Below, one piece after another: positions 4,301-5,659 of a stretch of DNA of 5,659 bases. This stretch comes from CAYPEL01 sp964409635 (GTDB lineage: Bacteria > Pseudomonadota > Gammaproteobacteria > DSM-19610). Positions within the stretch are counted from its first letter, which is position 1, and every line of letters begins with the position of its first letter. The notes beneath the pieces are model-generated. The model was not told the origin of the DNA and did no database searches. It worked only from the letters and a program-made list of their open reading frames with translations. Made by a program: the position numbers and the translations under genes. Location: the NCBI GenBank assembly GCA_964409635.1, contig CAYPEL010000165.1:1-5659 (forward strand), read 5' to 3'.

Positions 4301-5659
4301 GTAGCCGGTATCGATGCTAGTGACCGGTGTACCGGCTGCACTCATGATTTGGATGCTGTCGTCGTCGTGGCAAGTGATCCATAACTCACCATTGGCAGCC
4401 CGTACAACATTGCGCGGGTCTGTGCAGGCTGGCGCTTCAATATTCATGGCCAGTTGATCTGCATCAATCATTGACAGTGAATTGTTATCCGGGTTGACCG
4501 TCCACACACTGCGCGTTGCGACATCGCAGACCAGCGCAGTACTGTGATTGGATGCTGCTGGTGGTGGCGAACTGATAACCGTCACCGTGATGCTACTGGA
4601 CGCAATCGCCCCCGAATCATCACGCGTTTGCACGCTTGCCCGAAAGTGCCCGCTCTGTGCATAGGTGTGGTTAAGACTGTTACTACTGCTCCAGACACTC
4701 TGGCCGGAACCATCGCCCGGATCAAAGCGGTATTCAAGCGGGTCATTATCTGCATCGGATGCAGCAGCCTGTAAGCTGATTGATTGCCCCGGATCTACCG
4801 GATAAGCAGAAACAGTAAAACTGTTGATGACTGGTGGTGCATTGCCCCCGACAGTACTGCCAGTAGAGAAAGTGTAAGAATACATGTCCATGCCATTACC
4901 GGCTGCGTCTTTAATCCCATCCTGGCTAAAGATGACCTCATAGGTGGTATTTGCCTGCAATGGCGTATCGGGTGTGTAGGTAATGATGTCGTCGAATGCC
5001 AGCGTGATTTGTCCGCTGATTGGACTGCCACCCAGCGGGCGAATAATCAGGGTTTCACCGTCGACGATTGTAAAGCTTTCCAGTGTCTCATGAATAATAA
5101 AGCTTAAGGGCACGTTCAACGGATAATTGGTTTGGCCAACCCGCGGTATGTGGTAAGCAACGTAGGGCCCACGGGTATCCGGCGCTGCCTGATGTGCCCA
5201 TACGGCCATACCCTGATTAGCGCCTATGCCACCTGTAACCAGCAGGTTACCCAGCGGCAGGGCAAACTGGCTGGTATCCACACCACTGCCACCGCCGTGG
5301 GTGTGGGCGGTGTTGGGCCCCTCAAGGTTCAGTACCGACGGGAAGGTGCGCATATCAACATTATGACTGCCGATAAAAGCAAATTCATCCTGAAACTCTG
5401 CATACATGTCTTCATCACCTGGCAGGGGCACATCGATGACGAATTTCAGGTCGGCAGGATCTGTGACATCAACAACCCGCATACCATTACCGAGTAAGCG
5501 ATACGGGAAAACAACGTATAAGCGTCCTTGATTACCCCAAAGCTCCGGCCAATAACCACCCGGTCCGCCGGTGTTCAGCACATCAAGCAATACAGGATTG
5601 GAAGGGTCGCTGATATCGTAGGTAGCCACACCGGTGCGTGACTGATCAGACGCATAGAT
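1355..5659 (-). CDS. Giant multidomain secreted di-haem cytochrome c / beta-propeller protein, 5'-partial
   Basis: This is one uninterrupted frame of at least 1434 codons, ending at TGA (1355-1357). It continues past the window edge: codons for IYASDQSRTG precede the GTG at 5627-5629, which is only an internal Val. The signal peptide and true start are therefore not visible. Domain order, by + strand position, is: LVIVP-like repeats about 5180-5659; Big_5-like Ig domain 4856-5179; PKD 4574-4843; YncE/YVTN-type propeller about 3505-4552, broken by Ns at 3659-3720; di-haem CCP/MauG-type cytochrome about 2285-3504, with CATCH (3395-3409) and CVSCH (2999-3013); CBM6/35-like domain 2381-2755 inside it; TSP3 repeats 2003-2254; two dockerin-like repeats 1787-1981; C-terminal beta-sandwich 1358-1783. 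Covalent haem and extracellular-type modules imply export through Sec and haem attachment in the periplasm, with calcium-stabilised surface display or secretion. No PEP-CTERM, GlyGly-CTERM or LPXTG tail is present. I do not recognise a characterised homologue, and substrate and reaction are unknown. It converges on moaA and is probably a separate transcription unit. Confidence 0.92.
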   Translation of the reverse strand: MYASDQSRTGVATYDISDPSNPVLLDVLNTGGPGGYWPELWGNQGRLYVVFPYRLLGNGMRVVDVTDPADLKFVIDVPLPGDEDMYAEFQDEFAFIGSHNVDMRTFPSVLNLEGPNTAHTHGGGSGVDTSQFALPLGNLLVTGGIGANQGMAVWAHQAAPDTRGPYVAYHIPRVGQTNYPLNVPLSFIIHETLESFTIVDGETLIIRPLGGSPISGQITLAFDDIITYTPDTPLQANTTYEVIFSQDGIKDAAGNGMDMYSYTFSTGSTVGGNAPPVINSFTVSAYPVDPGQSISLQAAASDADNDPLEYRFDPGDGSGQSVWSSSNSLNHTYAQSGHFRASVQTRDDSGAIASSSITVTVISSPPPAASNHSTALVCDVATRSVWTVNPDNNSLSMIDADQLAMNIEAPACTDPRNVVRAANGELWITCHDDDSIQIMSAAGTPVTSIDTGYGSAPHGIVFSSDGANAYVTLEGSGEVRRYNTSSRSQTGNLALGPTPRALTLSTNDAQLLVTRFISPKDHAEVWDIDTATFSLTQTIKLPKFGGEDNPETTASGRGVANYLSSISIEPGGQGAWITATKTNTERGLLIADDLDQDNTVRTVLIELDLGTFTISRAIDLDNRDSATAVAWSPLADYLFVTLQGNNXXXXXXXXXXXXXXXXXXXXXQSGHAPQGLCMDAQTNRLFVKNFTDRTLTAIDLGNLFNTGDITTQSQQISTVSSETLNSQVRLGKQIFYHASDPRMSAEGYLSCATCHVDGGSDGRVWDFTGRGEGLRNTITLRGRQGTAHGNVHWSGNFDEIQDFEEDIRNAFGGSGFLTNTDFTNTSNPLGTPKAGLNADLDALAAYVSSLDQSHIPRSPYRNPDGTLTAEALQGEALFVSLNCVSCHSGPRFTDSSLGAETLHDVGTLRTTSGERLSAPLDGIDTPSLLGVWNTAPFFHDGSAATLEEVFSVAGGEVIPAEQGVVSAANASIVNTYVEINNDDTVRNRAFVSLDNNGTVTLSNVDGGSGGSGAIELRYSSDSYNPSSSAELRVNGVLTTFNLPNVGNLPPWRHTNWLTLQIENINLTAGPTNSIEIRSTSASRISIDEVLINRSDQLNLAQPHRQVSALSANDFNDLLAYLRQLDGTSNNPGSGGTDTDGDGIPDTSDPDDDNDGLSDLFEQSIGTDPLLVDTDGDGLSDFDEVNYDGDPGSYSPGQDLDPLSTDTDSDGIADSTDPIPLTFNHNDGDLAPLASPDGVINVADLLIAQRIVLGQLQASNTALAHGDLYPPAAPDGVIDLSDLLLIQQLVLTPAVNSVTITIDFETTSFGSYTSITDQGFSFENNGTGLDVLDASGGSTGSTHYLRNSGWAETLTLTRTDSGAFELSSFDYQGLWDNGTATVTGYKTDSSVLSDSFSYTASTPLTSKTLNWTNLQRVEISFDSYTLMDNFIVTTQ
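1358..1783 (-). other. C-terminal beta-sandwich domain of unknown type
   Basis: The last ~140 residues, from AVNSVTITIDFETTSFGSYT to LMDNFIVTTQ, are rich in Ser, Thr and Gly and predicted by eye to be all beta. The strand pattern (IDFET..FGSYTSITDQGFSF at the start, SSFDYQGLWDN in the middle, LQRVEISFDSYTLMDNFIV at the end) resembles domains often seen next to PEP-CTERM or GlyGly-CTERM sorting tails. Here no such tail follows and the chain ends in TTQ. A ligand-binding or adhesive role is possible, but nothing proves it. Confidence 0.45.
1787..1867 (-). repeat. Dockerin-like repeat 2
   Basis: This is the second 27-residue unit, beginning GDLYPPAAPDGVIDLSDLLL and ending IQQLVLT. Aligned with the first copy, identical positions include GDL.P.A.PDGVI...DLL..Q..VL, with Asp in place of Asn at one ligand position. 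The shared fold suggests an old internal duplication and a dockerin-like pair of calcium loops. Confidence 0.75.
1901..1981 (-). repeat. Dockerin-like repeat 1
   Basis: This 27-residue unit starts GDLAPLASPDGVINVADLLI and ends AQRIVLG. It has the EF-hand-like spacing D ... PDGxIN(V)xD, followed by a helix DLLIxQRIVLG. It is the first of two copies separated by about 11 residues (QLQASNTALAH). In Clostridia dockerins bind cohesins. In Gammaproteobacteria such pairs occur in proteins without known cellulosomes, and their partner is usually unknown. Confidence 0.75.
2003..2254 (-). repeat. Thrombospondin type 3 (TSP3) calcium-binding repeats
   Basis: Aspartate-rich tandem motifs of the DxDGDGxxD type occur here: TDTDGDGIPDTSDPDDDNDG, then LSDLFEQSIGTDPLLVDTDG, DGLSDFDE, and after a less regular NYDGDPGSYSP part, STDTDSDGIADSTDPIP. 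These repeats bind several calcium ions and form a stiff stalk. Their presence marks the protein as periplasmic, surface or secreted, and as needing millimolar calcium. They connect the redox core to the dockerin-like repeats. Confidence 0.9.
2285..3504 (-). other. Di-haem cytochrome c domain (CCP/MauG-like), with internal insertion
   Basis: The first half begins with the CCP-type entry LGKQIFYHASDPRMSAEGYL, followed by haem site CATCH (3395-3409). Then comes DGRVWDFTGRGEGLRNTITL, a HWSGNFDEIQDFEEDIR segment and LDALAAYVSSLD. The second half begins QGEALFVSLN, followed by haem site CVSCH (2999-3013), SGPRFTDSSLGAETLHDVGT, then TPSLLGVWNTAPFFHDGSAA and TLEEVF. The last helix (LSANDFNDLLAYLRQLD, 2285-2335) is delayed by an inserted domain. 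The two CxxCH sites are 132 residues apart, as in di-haem peroxidases. Family members reduce peroxide or oxidise protein or small substrates. No Met suitable as a haem ligand occurs between the first haem site and the insertion, so the distal ligands are His or open. The reaction is unknown. Confidence 0.85.
2381..2755 (-). other. CBM6/35-like galactose-binding domain inserted in the cytochrome domain
   Basis: About 125 residues, from NASIVNTYVEINNDDTV to ISIDEVLINR, follow the CBM6/35 pattern: an N-terminal strand, GTVTLSNVDGGSGGSGAIEL leading into RYSS, AELRVNGVL, an aromatic WRHTNW stretch, IENINLTAGPTNSIEIR, and a final SIDEVLI strand. In such domains the end of the sandwich binds sugars, usually with calcium. 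Here the domain lies between the TLEEVF segment and the closing AYLRQL helix of the di-haem fold. This is pattern recognition by eye and needs a profile search. Confidence 0.6.
3505..4552 (-). other. YncE/YVTN-type beta-propeller, interrupted by assembly gap
   Basis: Repeated blade-like units of about 40-50 residues are seen, each with a (L/V/A)xVxxxxSGxVxxxD-type pattern. Examples are SVWTVNPDNNSLSMIDADQL, APHGIVFSSDGANAYVTLEG, TPRALTLSTNDAQLLVTRF, AVAWSPLADYLFVTLQGNN and, after the Ns, HAPQGLCMDAQTNRLFVKNF with RTLTAIDLGNLF. This propeller directly precedes the di-haem domain, a pairing I know from uncharacterised secreted cytochromes. It probably forms a docking or substrate-facing surface. 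Blade number cannot be fixed because about 21 residues are missing. Confidence 0.7.
3659..3720. other. Assembly gap (62 Ns) inside the giant gene
   Basis: Sixty-two ambiguous bases fall within the propeller-coding part. The - strand frame is open and in the same phase on both sides (…VTLQGNN before, QSGHAPQGL after), so the stated size is compatible with an intact gene lacking 21 known codons. This length also fits the missing half-blade that should lie between these two strands. If the gap size is nominal, the real length may differ. Confidence 0.98.
4574..4843 (-). other. PKD domain
   Basis: This is a beta-sandwich of about 90 residues starting NAPPVINSFTVSAYPVDPGQ. It has the typical SDADNDPLEYRFDPGDGS core and HTYAQSGHFRASVQTRDDSG in the HxYxxxGxYxVxVxVxDxxG style of PKD domains. 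PKD domains are non-catalytic and mediate protein-protein or polymer contacts in secreted enzymes and surface proteins. A Pro/Ala-rich linker (SSPPPAAS) leads into the propeller. Confidence 0.8.
4856..5179 (-). other. Ig-like (Big_5/SbsA type) domain
   Basis: This segment runs from DTRGPYVAYHIP to YTFSTGS. It has the Big_5 pattern: an early motif around NYPLNVPLSFIIHETL, then ITYTPDTPLQANTTYEVIF, then a conserved KDAAGN loop before the last strand (YSYTFSTG). Big_5 domains are structural spacers in bacterial extracellular proteins, so the likely role is to separate the upstream repeats from the redox part. Confidence 0.65.
5180..5659 (-). other. LVIVP-type repeat region, incomplete at the N-terminus
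   Basis: The first visible residues carry the LVIVP signature twice: VATYDISDPSNPVLLDVLNT at the window edge, then MRVVDVTDPADLKFV about 50 residues later. LVIVP repeats form propeller-like structures in secreted and surface proteins. More copies are expected upstream of the window. A His/Gly-rich stretch (NTAHTHGGGSG, within about 5282-5317) sits near the end of the region. It could be a loop or a metal site, but nothing else supports the latter. No catalytic motif is seen. Confidence 0.6.

Noticed and set aside
5627..5629. GTG as the start codon of the giant gene
   Set aside because: The frame is open through the window edge, and the residues before this Val (YASDQSRTG) continue an LVIVP repeat. 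No ribosome binding site or signal peptide follows. It is an internal codon of a truncated gene.
1..5659. CRISPR array, tRNA/rRNA genes, insertion sequence or prophage signals
   Set aside because: I saw no regularly spaced direct repeats, cloverleaf sequence, transposase-like ORF or terminal inverted repeats on either strand.

Overview
The window looks like a piece of a gammaproteobacterial genome or draft assembly: one run of 62 Ns marks a scaffold gap. Base composition is moderate. The taxonomic guess is inference. It rests on a DsrC/TusE-family sulfur protein beside a MoaA of proteobacterial type, and on paired GD-x(8)-PDG-x(2-3)-(A/S)DLL dockerin-like repeats of the kind I know from large secreted proteins of marine and sulfur-associated Gammaproteobacteria.

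Layout. Positions 1-228 (+) hold the C-terminal two thirds of a small DsrC-like protein whose start lies before the window. It is followed 11 bases later by a complete moaA (240-1223, +), the radical-SAM enzyme that begins molybdenum cofactor synthesis. A 131-base non-coding stretch (1224-1354) separates moaA from the convergent neighbour and contains only weak inverted repeats. All the rest (1355-5659, -) is one giant gene, open to the window edge, of which at least 1434 codons are visible.

The giant protein is a mosaic of secreted or extracellular domains. In N- to C-terminal order I read: the end of an LVIVP-type beta-propeller-like region, an Ig-like Big_5-type domain, a PKD domain, a YncE/YVTN-type beta-propeller (interrupted by the N gap), a di-haem cytochrome c domain of the cytochrome c peroxidase/MauG type with CATCH and CVSCH haem sites, a CBM6/35-like galactose-binding domain that seems to be inserted inside that cytochrome domain, thrombospondin type 3 calcium repeats, two dockerin-like repeats, and a C-terminal beta-sandwich. 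I do not recognise a characterised homologue, so substrate and function are unknown. A periplasmic or surface redox protein that holds calcium and binds glycan or another polymer is a reasonable inference.

The most interesting points are the apparent carbohydrate-binding-type insertion within the di-haem domain, the absence of any methionine that could ligate either haem, and the DsrC-like protein that keeps the internal cysteine but has lost the C-terminal one, the reverse of the TusE pattern.
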